Assembly (NCBI GenBank): GCA_025738555.1
Contig: JAOVFP010000013.1
Coordinates: forward strand, 3,534,001-3,598,000
Length of the DNA stretch: 64,000 nt
From: Cyathus striatus
Taxonomy: Eukaryota > Basidiomycota > Agaricomycetes > Agaricales > Nidulariaceae
Direction: 5' to 3'
The position numbers were made by a program, and so were the translations under genes. Positions 47,143 through 58,584 of this stretch are shown here, piece by piece. Within the stretch, counting starts at the first letter, position 1. Each line of letters begins with the position of its first letter. The notes beneath the pieces were generated by a model. That model made no database searches. It saw only the letters and a program-made list of their open reading frames with translations, and had not been told where the DNA came from.

Positions 47143-48740
47143 TGGTGAGGACTTCGCGTTTACGATCCATGTTAGCATTTTTCATTCTATTTTAGTATTA
47201 ACTTGTATATTCCAGATCACTGATACATATATTTTGCATGTATGCAGGAGATGTAAGTGAAGTAACCGAGTATACGAAGTCTGATTACTTCGGTGACAGT
47301 CTATGAGTTGTACTGCACAAATTTGGTTCTCGTTCCGCAGCATCTTGTAGTCCTCAGCCTGTCCAATTTCGACGACCAATATAAGAAACATGAGACTCCA
47401 GGTGGTCCTTTCTGATTGGTCAAGTTTCACTGCACGCATTCAAGAATATCTCGAAATCGACTAGGGCTAGCAGTCATTTCGATCTTGATGTTTCATTGGT
47501 CAATACGTTTTTGGGAATGACTGTAACATTGGGTACACCCGCCGCTTTGAGAAAATGACCTCCGTACTGTAGGCTGTCATGCTTTAATTTTGTGTCACTG
47601 TTATTATTATTAATGGCCGCCTCGGTCTTGCAGCATTTCAACTCGAATGGTTCTCAGTCAGTGGATCATGGTGTCATACTGCAGACATACAATTCAAGAA
47701 GCTGCAAGCGTGAGACGCGGGGAGCGATCGATGCGGAGGATGGAGATCTATGACTGTCTATCTTGCTCAGGACATATTTCCTCGCGTCCCAAACTAATTC
47801 CGTAATACCGTAGCTTATGCCACCTGACTTTGTCCGCCGTTCCCAACACCTCCGTTCCCTCACCAACGCCGACCTCCGGAATATGTATGACTTTTTTTCG
47901 AGAACAAACCTAGGCTCTATTTACCTCGAAACACGGTACACCGATAACGAGTTCAGGAGATATTCCATCTGGAGTTGCTTTTTGTGACACCGGCTGCGAA
48001 TTATGAATTGAAGACCTTCTGATTTATGGGGCATGCAAGCTTTATGAATGTTCCATTCTTTTCTAACTTTATCGATATTATGTATGGTGATATCATCCTC
48101 CTCTCACCATGGGGTATCTCGGAATTGACGGATATCTTTCCTACAGGTAGTGGACGTTAACTACTGTCACTCTTTCTTGCTCGACGAACTGGAGAAAATT
48201 TTGAGGTCTCACCGTTAGTTTTTCATGAGAAAATCATATGTTCGAGGCCTCTGCAGACTCGAGCTTTTTAGCTGAAGCCTGAGCCTGCGAGTCGATGCTT
48301 CCTATAGAGTCTAAATCAATGACCGTTTTGATCGCACTACAAATTTGGTGGCAGGCTCGCAGCTGCTCTAACGTTTATTTCCATCATGGCAGTGGTTGCG
48401 GGCAATTGATTACAGAAATCGCACAGGGGCGGAAGCACCATATCTAAAAATATTGGAATTCTAGAGTCGTCTCCAAGCCAGTGGTATTCAACTGCAGAAA
48501 TAGCGTCGCTACACAAGCGTGTGCACCCTTAATCTACTGTTATTTTTCGCTGTGTCTAATAATTCCGGGTCTACGGCATATGCATTAACAATCTGTTAAC
48601 ACTTAAGCTTTAAGTGTTAATGGTACGACGCACTTTCTTGAAGTACATTGTACTACGTGTTCGGGTTTTGTGGTGAGATAAGATAAGATAAGATAAGTCT
48701 ATAATATTATATGACAAGTTCTTCCGTTTCGCTCTTTTGA
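47143..48740. other. Gene-free stretch
   Basis: No open frame beyond 67 codons and no domain signal is seen. Near 48679-48698 GATAA is repeated four times (a GATA-factor-like cluster). 48596-48625 has a TTAACACTTAAGCTTTAAGTGTTAA-like inverted repeat that can form a perfect short hairpin. No tRNA-like box B was noticed. Confidence 0.45.
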
Positions 48741-48989
48741 TTAACCGCTTGTGTAACCACCTGCGTAGGCCAGTACTGATCCTATTAATCCGCGTAAATC
48801 GAACCAGTGTCCTTGTTTTCCGTGAAAATCGACACCAGCTCTGAATTCGAAAAACTCACTGTTCTGGATGGAGTTCAAGATATCTCTTTTAAAATTCAAA
48901 GTCAGTGCCACACTGCCGCCGGTCACATTCATAGTACTGGAATCAGCGGACTCATGTGAGTCATCGTGAAGTGGAATTTGAAATGTCAT
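48741..48989 (-). CDS. Small hypothetical protein (82 residues)
   Basis: An 82-codon frame starts 'MTFQIPLHDDSHESADSS' and ends 'VLAYAGGYTSG'. It has a mildly beta-like middle ('GGSVALTLNFKRDILNS', 'FEFRAGVDFHGKQGHWFDL') and no known motif. It may be a small gene, an exon of a gene with unseen introns, or chance. Codon use is not obviously different from its neighbours. Upstream the sequence is AT-rich with no clear promoter signal. Confidence 0.25.
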   Translation of the reverse strand: MTFQIPLHDDSHESADSSTMNVTGGSVALTLNFKRDILNSIQNSEFFEFRAGVDFHGKQGHWFDLRGLIGSVLAYAGGYTSG

Positions 48990-49718
48990 GGAAATGTATA
49001 GAACGGATGCAGGTAGTATGCTACCATGATTTCAATCAGTATAAGCATATCATCTTGCTTGTACCTTGCTGTCTTCCCCTACTAGACCTCACCTGCTGGA
49101 GGAAAATCCGCAAAAAAAACCAATAGTAGGGCTACTGCATCACACTAGAAGTCGGCGATTTTGGCGACTTCAAGCCGGACCGGCTTTCAGGCATTCCGTC
49201 TTTTTCGTATGTAAGTTGGCGGCCATCAGGACGCTTTTTGCGCTCAAGGAAGATCAGAATTCGCATGTATCAGGCAAGTATCAGGAGAATCACTGTTCCA
49301 GCTGAGAGAATGAGAAAACCTCAAGGCACGGCACGCTCATCTGAACCATTAAATAACCGATCCGTTGTAATATGGCCACTCAACTGAACCAGCGGAGCCT
49401 CCCATATCATAGGTTTATTTGACAGCCCCGAAGACCTCTATCATTGCACCCAGGTAGTATTTCAATTCTCTCGTAAGATGTTCGACCTCTTATAATATTT
49501 TACTCCTTTGTGCTTCCCTGTACTTAAAGGCTCAAGTTCTACAGTGTGCTTTACCGTACTACTTATACCCCGACAACCACCTACTTGGCTTTCAGGTGAG
49601 AATATTTATTCATACCACTGCTGTCTACTATGGTGGCTGAACTACTTATGGCGGGGATTACAAGGAGTATACTTCTCCCGGGGTGTATCATTATTGATTG
49701 GCAAGCACCTCGTGTCGA
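48990..49718. other. Gene-free stretch upstream of the F-box gene
   Basis: A short perfect inverted motif lies at about 49149-49165 (AGTCGGCGATTTTGGCGACT) and another at about 49171-49188 (AAGCCGGACCGGCTTT). No frame with support is seen; 49508-49780 overlaps the next gene in the wrong frame. Confidence 0.4.
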
Positions 49719-51364
49719 ATGGCGTTAGAGCGAGTCCCCGTCGATGTCATTCTTATGGTCTTTCGACGTTTATCCCCTGAGGATATATTACGAGTTCGAC
49801 AGGTGTGTCTCTAAATATCTCAGCTTAACGTTTCCAACATATTCTGGAATCGCTGGTAGGTCTGTCGAACCTTTCGCGACATAACGCAGCTACGAAGCTT
49901 GTGGCATGATGTCTTAGTGGCTCATATTCTCGAGTGTAATTTACCAGTTCCTGGGATTTCATCGAAAGAAATACACCTACTCGATGCTTGCGATCTGGAG
50001 CGACATATATTTAAAGCGATTCGCCTTCGGCATAATTGGCGGAGCCCGTCGCCGAGGAGCACTACGCAGAGGGAGATTACATCATCGATGGGTTGCAGAA
50101 CGGTTATGCTACATTTCACTAAAGGCAGTGCCCGACAATACCTCATTTCTCTATTTCTAAATACTGCAGGAGGTCAGAGGCACTTTATTATTCAGTGCTG
50201 GGATCTTGCGGGTAACGTACCTCTTTGTGTTGCGTCCCGAACTTTTTCACAAGGGTTTGGAGGAATTGCGTTTAACCAATGTGATTCCAAGCAAGTACTG
50301 GCCGTCCAGTGTCCGCAGTGAGTAAGACCTTTGTCGTCATATCATACAGGTGCTAACTATCTAAGCCTGGAGATCATAGCTGTAGACCCAGTTGATGGAT
50401 TCAGAACGTCGGCAAGTTTTCTCCAGTACACAGGGAGGGTACATCTACTATCTGGATCTCGAGTACTGACTCAAGATGGAGTTGGCACACTATCTTTTTG
50501 GAATATCAAAGAACCCCAGCGCAGATTTGAGCTACACAACCCCCAGAATGCTCAGGTCAGGTTTCGTTATCTTCGTTTTGTAAAAATACTGAAAATATGT
50601 GAAATATATGGTAGGCTGAGAACATCATGTCGGCGCAATGTGATGGAAATCTTGTTCTTTTGGTCAGACAGATGTCTTTGGAAGTATACGAAATTCCAGA
50701 ATCGGATTCATTTGCAACAATACTTATCCAGCCCATCATTCAATACCGTTGGCCATGGCGAATTGACAGCGTGGTACTATGTCCTCAAGGCCCAAGATCT
50801 ACTACCGATCATCCTTCACGACATAGAAATGTGAATATTTTGATTCGCTTTGCAAGCGTATATCCTTGGGTGAGCACTAGAACCGACTCCTTACAGATAT
50901 TTAGTGCTGACGTGCCGAAATTTCGACAGCCCATTAACCTCATTCACCACTACGAACTCAGAGCAAATATTTTCTACTCACCCAATGCACCCAATACGGA
51001 GCACATTCTACCCTATCACTTTCCTCCGACGCAGCGACAGACGATAGGATCGCCAATCCGCTTGTTTGCCGTTTCGGATATGGTTATTGGTTCATATGGC
51101 ACAGCAATGTGGTTTGATAGTCATACCGAAGACTTTTATGGACATAGTGACCGTGGACAAAGGCTAGCAGGAAAGCACATGCATGTGATAGAGGATAGTA
51201 ATCAGGAAGCGATAGAACCAGACCAACCTACGAGCACAACGGCCGACTCGGTATTTGCAATACACGAAGACGATAACTGGGTGCGCCTGGCAATAAACGA
51301 GGACGAAGGACAGGTTGCCGTGGGATGTAGCGATGGCAAGATTTTAGTATTTGACTATACTTAG
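49719..51364 (+). CDS. F-box protein
   Basis: The start 'MALERVPVDVILMVFRRLSP' with 'EDILRVRQ' and, after a 57-nt intron, 'VCRTFRDITQLRSLWHDVLV' makes a clear F-box, so the protein should bind Skp1 in an SCF ubiquitin ligase. The remainder has no clear WD or LRR repeat, but beta-rich pieces ('RHFIIQCWDLAGNVPLCVAS', 'SGSRVLTQDGVGTLSFWN', 'EGQVAVGCSDGKILVFDYT') suggest a divergent beta-propeller-like substrate-binding part. At least four introns are present (about 49800, 50320, 50560 and 50870). Agaricomycetes carry large families of such genes. The target is unknown. Confidence 0.78.
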
Positions 51365-51565
51365 CTAGGTTCCGTGGTGTAAGATACACGGGGCAAGCTT
51401 CCAGTCTTGGTCATGTGTGCCCTATATTATACAACATACATTTCACATTTATATCAGATTTACCGCATCAATTTGTACACGTGATTTTAAATCAAGGTGT
51501 GGCAATCAAAACCTATCCACATTTTAGTTCCACATTTTAGTTCCACATTTTACTGGGGTGCCAAG

Positions 51566-52959
51566 TTAGCACCCAAATATGACACGTACTGCAGAAGGAG
51601 AAAGACCAAGATCCTTTAAGCTCGTCGAAAAGTCGGAATGAGTGTATGTTTTCCTGCGGAAATGAGCTGAAGAAATATTATTTGCGATAAGGTTTAACAT
51701 ACCTAGGAAAATTTGTTGAGAACGTAACTGTCTCTACGTCCACTGAAAGGGTCTGACCAGCCAGATACTCGGCTACTTCACGAAGCGCTGCAATAGAGAC
51801 ATAATCATAATTGAGAGCACATGTGTCTAAAAGATGCCCAAGACTCACGAGCATCACTGGATAATGTAGTTGTATATGGCGATCCCCCGGTCGACATCCG
51901 TATTTGTAGTCGGGTTTCCTTATACTCCCTAGCTCCGCCAGTAGCAGCAGCTACTGCAGTGGGAGTTGTTGTCTCAACGGGAGTGGCCGACCCAGGCAAG
52001 GGGTTTCCATCACGAAGCGCCTTCTCTCTAGCGGCTTTCTCGGCACGCGCTTTCTTGTCGGCTTCAATCTGAGCTTTCACTGCCGCCTTAGCTTTGGCAT
52101 CTTCGACTTTTTCTGGGAAACGTTTAATCCAATTGGAATGTATTTTGTGCAAGAATGCGCACCGCGTTTCCTTGCTTCAGCCTCTTTAATCGCTTCCTTC
52201 ACCTTTAGATCCTCTTTGATCTTGTTCATATCCTGTTACAACACAACATTAAACATGAAATCAAAGGAAGCGCGATCGATCCAATACCTTTCCTGCCTTA
52301 CGACGCAAGGCCTCGTTTGCTTTCTGTTCCTTGGCTTCTTCCACGGCTTTTTTCGATCGCTTTTCAGCCATCCTCTCGCGCAACTCGGCGAGTCTCTGTT
52401 TCCTCTCCTCCTCGGTCAATGGTTTGAGCTATACAAGTTGCTTTATACCAATATTATTTAATAATTTAAAATGAGAATGTTTACCTCTTCTGTTGATTCT
52501 TCAAACTGATCATGCCCGCTCTTCTCCGCGTGGTAGTTTGCTAGAGCAGTATTCTTGAAGATCTTGCCACATTCGGAGCATTTAATGCTCTGAGGGGGGA
52601 GAAGTTATACAATACTTACATTTTATATTGAGTAAGATATACCTTTGCCTCAATCGCTGTACCTGTGGCGACACCTAGAGCCTTTAGAGCTTCCGCATCT
52701 TCATCGTCTTCGTCTTCGTCTGCGCGATTGCCTCCGCTGGCTGTTGTCTCAGTGATTGCACTAGCATCGGGTACCGGATGGCCTTCATGTTCCAGAATGT
52801 GATCCATGGCAGGCTGGAGGCCTCTGTTTCCAGTTGCTTTCAAGGCCCCTGCATGAACCATTCAGTATTACGCCGCACATGTAAGTGACGAAGGGCGAAC
52901 ATTCAACGCGAGCGGGATCAAAGCCCATACTCAAGAGTGTTTCTTTATCACCGGCCATA
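51566..52959 (-). CDS. UBXN1/SAKS1-like protein with UBA, C2H2 zinc finger and UBX domains
   Basis: This type of protein binds ubiquitin through UBA and the Cdc48/p97 ATPase through UBX. The start (52959) gives 'MAGDKETLLSMGFDPARVE' and 'WALKATGNRGLQPAMDHILE', a complete UBA domain. An acidic linker ('DEDEDDEDAEALK') follows. Next is a zinc finger starting 'CSECGKIFKNTALANYH' with a second His five residues on, then a charged coiled coil ('EEERKQRLAELRERMAEKRS', 'AKAKAAVKAQIEADKKARAE'). The UBX fold reads 'ETRLQIRMSTGGSPYTTTL', 'ALREVAEYLAGQTLSVDVE', 'FSTNFPR', 'TYTHSDFSTSLKDLGLSPSA'. About seven exons join in frame. The order UBA-ZnF-coil-UBX fits the fungal form of the family. It converges on the F-box gene. 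Confidence 0.87.
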
Positions 52960-53577
52960 GTAATGGTTCAAATATACAGAATTTTCAGGACTAACTTGAG
53001 GATTAGTAGGGTTGCAATAGGCACTTGATCTGAGTAAGTACTAAGTATGGTGCAGTAGCGTGAGAGAGCACGTTCACGTGATACTGAGATCAACCGGACC
53101 TTTGTACTGTACACCCAATTTTGATTTTACATTTGTGTTTCATTTATACCATTAAAATTGAATTTAACAACACAGAAATATTTTTAATACATATTAGCAC
53201 TTGTGTGCAAATTTTAAGGATATAAAAGAAGAAATGAAGCTGCTATATGTTTTATACTTGTTTTTGGACATTTCGGCTCAACACCACTCCTTTATACAGT
53301 GTCACACTTTATGTGACATGTACTAATGAATTGTGACTGACATCAGCCAACATCCCTGATCAGGGTCTGTGACAGGGCCCTTCCGTGTCACAGATCTCAT
53401 GAAATTTCGGAAAGACAGTAAATTTAACATATCAGAACATCCACACCTACAACTCTTTGACAAAGTAGGTAAACTAAGAGTACACATATTGTTCTTATTA
53501 TAAATGATGCAAAAAATAGTGTGGGAGCAATCTGTCTCAAGAAAATGGGTAGTGTACAAGGGACTAGCACTGTACAA
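52960..53577. other. Boundary between the gene island and the right transposon nest
   Basis: 52960-53100 is the promoter of the UBX gene (CACGTGATACTG near 53075). From 53100 on the sequence becomes AT-rich and CpG-poor. 53300-53560 holds TGTCACA-type repeats and weak inverted motifs but no gene. Confidence 0.5.
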
Positions 53578-55595
53578 TGTTGGAAAAATTGAAATAAGAA
53601 TATATGAACAGACATGCCCATGTCAGGGCATATCAGGCCATCAGTGTTCCAGGGGGGTTATATGGTCTGATATGAACAAAATATGGTTTTAATAATCTAA
53701 CTATCTGCTATATCATCACTACTCAGTGTGATAATCTTGGTCAGTAGCAATACAAATGGTCAATGGTGGTCAAGTTGATATAAACTACATGATGGTGATA
53801 ACTATCCTATCCACTTAATAAAAATAATCAGGGCTAATTAGCACATTCAGAACAGATCAGAACAATACACCATCCAACCACCAATGTAAACCATTTTCAA
53901 CTGTAAATACATATCCAACACAAGGGTGCACACAGATTCATCAGCAATTCATGCAGATCTTTCAGAGGTCTTTTGATGTCTTTAGAAAGACCAAAAAGAC
54001 ACAAAAGACCTCTAAAGATGCATAAAGTCAAAAATGTCTATGTTCTTTTAAAGCTATGTCACTTTTCTTTTAAAGTTTGAATGGTCTTTTAAAGCATCAA
54101 ATACATTTATAAATACCTTAAAGACATATACAACAGAAAGAATCATATTTCGAGCTCATATTCAATTTGTTTTCCATGAAATAACAATAATATCATATTT
54201 TAAGTATACAACTATTTACAAGAACGGGTAGTACGATCAGAAAAGAACATGGTAACAATGCCCTCTAATAATGTCCTCGAGATCCCAGTATTCACCATAC
54301 CCAACCACTTCTATACCTCCTTCATACCCAAACTAAGTAGACTTGGTAAGCGGAAACTATAAGGGCGATAGAGAAGGGACTCACATTCTCTTTGCGGTCA
54401 AGAGAACCATGGCTGTCGTGACAATGGAAAAGAGACATAGCAATGCAGACACAGTAAAGCAATAGTACAGGGTCATTGCAAGAGCATCAGCTTTGTAGTA
54501 GCAGAGCCATGAACCAGAAGAGAGCCCCAGAGAAAGCCAAGCTCAGCCATTCAGAAGAAGCTAGTAATAGTGCTTAGAGGAAGGTCGCTGGAGTACTATT
54601 CAAATGTCCAATAGTAGCCATACTCCAAGGTGTTCATGACAAGAATAATTGCTGAATATACAAAAGTGCAGGTGAAAAAGGACTGAGAGGGAGGGGAAGT
54701 TATGGGAAAGGGGAAGCAATGGAGTTGCATTAGCAATCGTTTGATACCTCACTCCGACTCAGAAATTCAACAAACATCATGTGACCGTTTCTTTCGTTAA
54801 CCTCAGACTAACTTTAAATCGGAGTTTAAACGACCTTACATATGACTTCACAATAATTGTTTGATCAAACTTCAGGTTGAAACTATTACAGTAATGTAAC
54901 CAACACCTTAGTACATACTATATAAATATTTCTATTCATTAACAATATTTAGGATCTGATTATTAGTAGAGAGATAATTAATTTAAAGAGAAGTAATTAT
55001 TACTAATGGCAAAATAATGAGGTGCAACGCCATGCAAGATACCTAATAAAAATGTGTTAGACCAATGAACTTTTATATATGTGCACCAAATGTGCACAGC
55101 GCACACATAATTGGACTTTAGTTGTCTTACTGGTGGGTTAAATATTAAATGTATCGATTGTAAGCTCAAGACATTTAAAGCAGGAGAAAGAAGGTCATCG
55201 AAAATAAATACTCCTAAAAGATGTCTAAAGACCAGAAAAGCAAAAGGAATTTTCTAAAGCAAAAGTGAAAGACACATTTAAAAGACAAAGACCATGAAAG
55301 ATTTGCATGAATTGCTGATGTTGAATTTTCCCATGGTAGGTATGGTAGGTAGGTACCACTGGAGGCTCAAAAATATATTTTTGGAACCTCTTATACAATG
55401 AGATTTTATACCATGTTGAGTGAGCTTGAGGTTCATAAAAGTCATTCAATGTTAGTTCTTGTACTTACATAATTTGATTTGTCTAATGCATAGAGTCAGA
55501 GTGATGTTTGAGGCTAAAATGCACTTATCTACAACTTATCTAAGTCATTGTTATCTTATCTATATGATTACATAATCATGGTCATTTTTCACTAT

Positions 55596-57451
55596 CACAA
55601 CAGGCAAGGGTGACATATTCTATCACTATTCTGGAGGGGAATATTTGAAATAGTTTGTACTTATTTTGTACTTATTTTGCAGTGTGATAAGTTAAATCTT
55701 ATAGCAGTATTCTGTTGTCATATATAATCTAAAATATTTTAAATTTACAGTGACCAGTTTTCAATTAAAATACCATATAAAATTTCAAGTATTCAGTGTA
55801 TATATAATAGATATTTGAGGGACAACTACTTTGAATATTGTGAGGAGAAGTATTCACAAAAATCCTTCTGTTTATTTAAAATATTCTAGACATATTTTAG
55901 AAACATCAAGGAGCAGAATATTTTATATTTCATACTGTAGCCGACCACGTAAGTGGCCATTTCAACTTGTGCAACTTCATGAACCTTTTCAGGTTGCCTT
56001 ACACCCGAAATTATTTTGCAGACCTCTGTGCATACTATTCATTTAAATATCCTGAGCATTTTAGATTTTTACGTGAAGTATCTAGCTTGGAGTGAATTTA
56101 TTTGTTACAGAGACTCCAAATTATGGTTTACAGGGAAACCTGCCATGCGTGGGAACTTGGATGTCACTTGATCGTAAAATAAGCTAAGACTTCTCGGGCT
56201 GCTGACAAACCAAGATCAGCTGCATGTGCTTCACCTGGACTGATCTGCCGAGTTCTTGTCCTACTAATAAGACGATATCTCGTTGATAGGGAACTTTCTG
56301 CACATAAAATTGCGAAAATATATTGTTCAGAACCTATTAAGTACATTCCTGACTTCTGTTAAGCCCGATGTTTGCCCAATATTGCATGCAGCTTACTGCA
56401 TCAGACATCACTAAATTTAGCATAAAAATAAAGATGATCTTTTTATGCACCACAAAAAATCATATAAAATAAGAAAACTACATATTCCTAAATTTACAAT
56501 CCTGTATTGAAGACTCCCAAAAATTCTAAGGAAAAGGACTTCTCTATGGCCTTTGAGCTCCATGCAAATATAGGCCTGCACAAGTGAGTAGATAACATGT
56601 ATGTACCAATTGTGTTCCAAATCTACATATATTGTGATCGTATCAGCAGTTTCTATGACCTTGGATATAAATATAGTCCATTTATGTACCAAACTGTGCT
56701 TTTATTTCAGGCTATCATGGTGTTGGAGTGGAGAGGTAGCAAGATGATGCTTGGGACAGCATGTGAAAGCTTAGCAAATTGAGTCTGCATTGACATTTTC
56801 ACCACTTTTAGCTACCATATCTTTACAAAATGATGCCATTTAGAGTTAATACTTCATATATAGGTAGATACAGTCTACTTCTTTACATATCACTAAAAAA
56901 CCGAGCTCGATTTGGTGCTGTGGTCACTCAAATCACTCAGTGGCCACTTACATGGTCAGCTGCAGTAACCTGTAATCCGCAAAATTTTGTCATAATATTA
57001 TTCATTTTTAAAGAATAGTTAGTGAATATTTTCAATATATTTGGCTGAAGAATATATATAAGAAATTTGTTAATTATTGTCATAATATTATTCATTTTTG
57101 AAGAATAGAGTGTGAATATTTTCAATATATTTGGCTAATGAATATATATAAGAAATTTATTTATTATAGATTGAATAAGTAAAATAATTTAAGAACATTT
57201 TGATAATACTTTCCCTCACAAAATTTAAAGTAGTGGTTTCTGAAATAACTCTTATATATATGTTGAATATATAAAATTTTATACAGCATTTTAATAGGAA
57301 ATTAGCTAATGAAGATTTTGAATATCTTGGTTATATATAACAAGAGAATACTACTATAAGATTTAAAATATCACACAGCCAAATAGATACAAACTATTTC
57401 AAATATTCCCCCCCAGAATAGTGGTAGAATATGTCACCCTTGCCTGTTGTG
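55596..57451. mobile_element. Long-TIR element (1856 bp including an insertion)
   Basis: About 200 bp at each end are inverted copies, starting CACAACAGGCAAGGGTGACA. The flanks share TAT (55593-55595 and 57452-57454), so the duplication is 2-3 bp. After removing the mariner-like insertion the element is about 0.82 kb and non-coding. 56990-57170 is a tandem duplication of about 93 bp near its right arm. Confidence 0.65.
55935..56965 (-). mobile_element. Tc1/mariner-like element (1031 bp), decayed
   Basis: The ends are CTGTAGCCGACCACGTAAG and, read inward from the right, CTGCAGCTGACCATGTAAG. Both lie next to TA (55933-55934 and 56966-56967), the usual target of this superfamily. On the minus strand 'RTRTRQISPGEAHAADLGLS' (about 56270-56210) resembles the N-terminal helix-turn-helix start of Tc1-type transposases. 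No DDE core remains. Confidence 0.6.
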
Positions 57452-57482
57452 TATGATCATATTGAAGACTCATTGAGGACTA

Positions 57483-57980
57483 TTGTCACTCCCATCCCCA
57501 ATGAACACTAAAGTATGTCATCCTTCACACAAGCAGACAGTATCTAACTATACATTAAACCAGCCTTCATCACCAGCCCCACTGAGGATCCTTGATTCTG
57601 AGGGTTATGCCATATGTCCAGAATGTGGAATAAGGTTGAACTACCAGTGCATCGGCATTTCTAACCTTACCCTGAATCATATGGTAAAGAAAACCTGCAA
57701 AGATAACAAATCTAAGTGTGACAAGGGAGCAAAGATCAAGAAGAACACCTCATTGCTCACCTTCTTTATGAAGCCAAAGGCCACATCTGTTCTTTCAACA
57801 GTTACACACCCAGCCATTATTGACAACCCATCAGCTTGGCAGCAGAATGTTACACAGCTGGATGTGAAACACAGTGGGTATGTCGACATTCATTCATTAT
57901 TCAACATAACAGAACTTTACTCACCTGAAGCATCCACAGTACCATCTGAATTGTGTCTCAGATGGACCACTTCCTCATAA
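57483..57980 (+). CDS. Putative element-encoded protein with BED-like Cys/His motif
   Basis: A 165-codon frame lies near the right end of the 53921-58191 element. It contains 'GYAICPECGIRLNYQC' and 'NLTLNHMVKKTC', which together place C-x2-C and H-x5-C ligands as in BED-type or similar zinc fingers. After it comes 'KKNTSLLTFFMKPKATS', a 'LxxFF' linker frequent after such fingers in agaricomycete transposon proteins. The rest is uncharacterised. It could be the first exon of a transposase whose core is lost, or an associated DNA-binding protein. Its frame is fully open although the flanks are decayed. No function can be assigned. Confidence 0.4.
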   Translation: MSLPSPMNTKVCHPSHKQTVSNYTLNQPSSPAPLRILDSEGYAICPECGIRLNYQCIGISNLTLNHMVKKTCKDNKSKCDKGAKIKKNTSLLTFFMKPKATSVLSTVTHPAIIDNPSAWQQNVTQLDVKHSGYVDIHSLFNITELYSPEASTVPSELCLRWTTSS

Positions 57981-58315
57981 CTGGAGTTGTAATGCATGCC
58001 AAAGCAATGTCAGAGAAGGAAAGGGAGAAAAAGGTTCTAAGCAAGCATGGAAGTAAAGTAAAAATAGAGTACCTTCCTTATTAGGAAATTGATCGGCTTA
58101 GTAAGGCTTAGTAAGGTAGGTAGGTAGGGCATTGAGGAGATTTCAGAAAAATAGACCCTAGGTCTTTTTATTTAATCTGTGTGCACCCTTGATCCAACAC
58201 AACATTAACTCTTGTTAAAAAATTTTCATTTATTATTTGAATACTACTAGTACTAATACAAATGTACTTTAATCTATGCAACAATAATACTTGATATGAA
58301 TTAGAAGTACTTACT

Positions 58316-58584
58316 AAGTTTACTTTCAAGTGGGGGATCAACTAGTGCAAGTGGGTTGGTATTTTCAATGTATGTTGATTCTTGCCTCCTTATATGCTTT
58401 TCAATGAAGTGGAGTCATGGAGCACTCTTACAAATGCCTGAGGGCACACCCTCAGGTTACCCTCAGGCATTTGTAAGAGTGCTCCATGACTCCACTTCAT
58501 TGAAAAGCATATAAGAAGGCAAGATTCTTTGTTACATCAGAAGTCTCAACCTGCTTGCACTAGCTGAGTCCCAACTTGAAACTT
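58316..58584. repeat. Foldback MITE with a near-perfect 67-bp hairpin
   Basis: The core arms 58378-58444 and 58460-58526 pair over 67 bp with one mismatch and a 15-nt loop. Looser pairing extends outwards (AAGTTT...TTCAAGT at 58316 with ACTTGAAACTT at 58584). The block is absent from the matching inverted copy at 61.9 kb, so it is an insertion. No clear duplication was seen. Confidence 0.75.

Larger units (their letters stand above)
53921..58191. mobile_element. hAT-like DNA element (4271 bp) with 8-bp target duplication, heavily nested
   Basis: Terminal inverted repeats CAAGGGTGCACACAGATT are found at both ends. The perfect 8-bp duplication ATCCAACA lies at 53913-53920 and 58192-58199. When it is removed the repeat copy around it becomes continuous and aligns with the inverted copy at about 61.9 kb. 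The only sizeable frame is 57483-57980. Inside are a TCTTTAAAAG-rich inverted block (53935-55330), a long-TIR element (55596-57451) and a mariner-like element. An 8-bp duplication fits hAT or KDZ-type elements; no core transposase was recognised. Confidence 0.8.

Noticed and set aside
53300..53420. Terminal inverted repeat of the right nest starting at the TGTCACA motifs
   Set aside because: The matching inverted copy diverges from the left copy at 53578, so this part is not shared.
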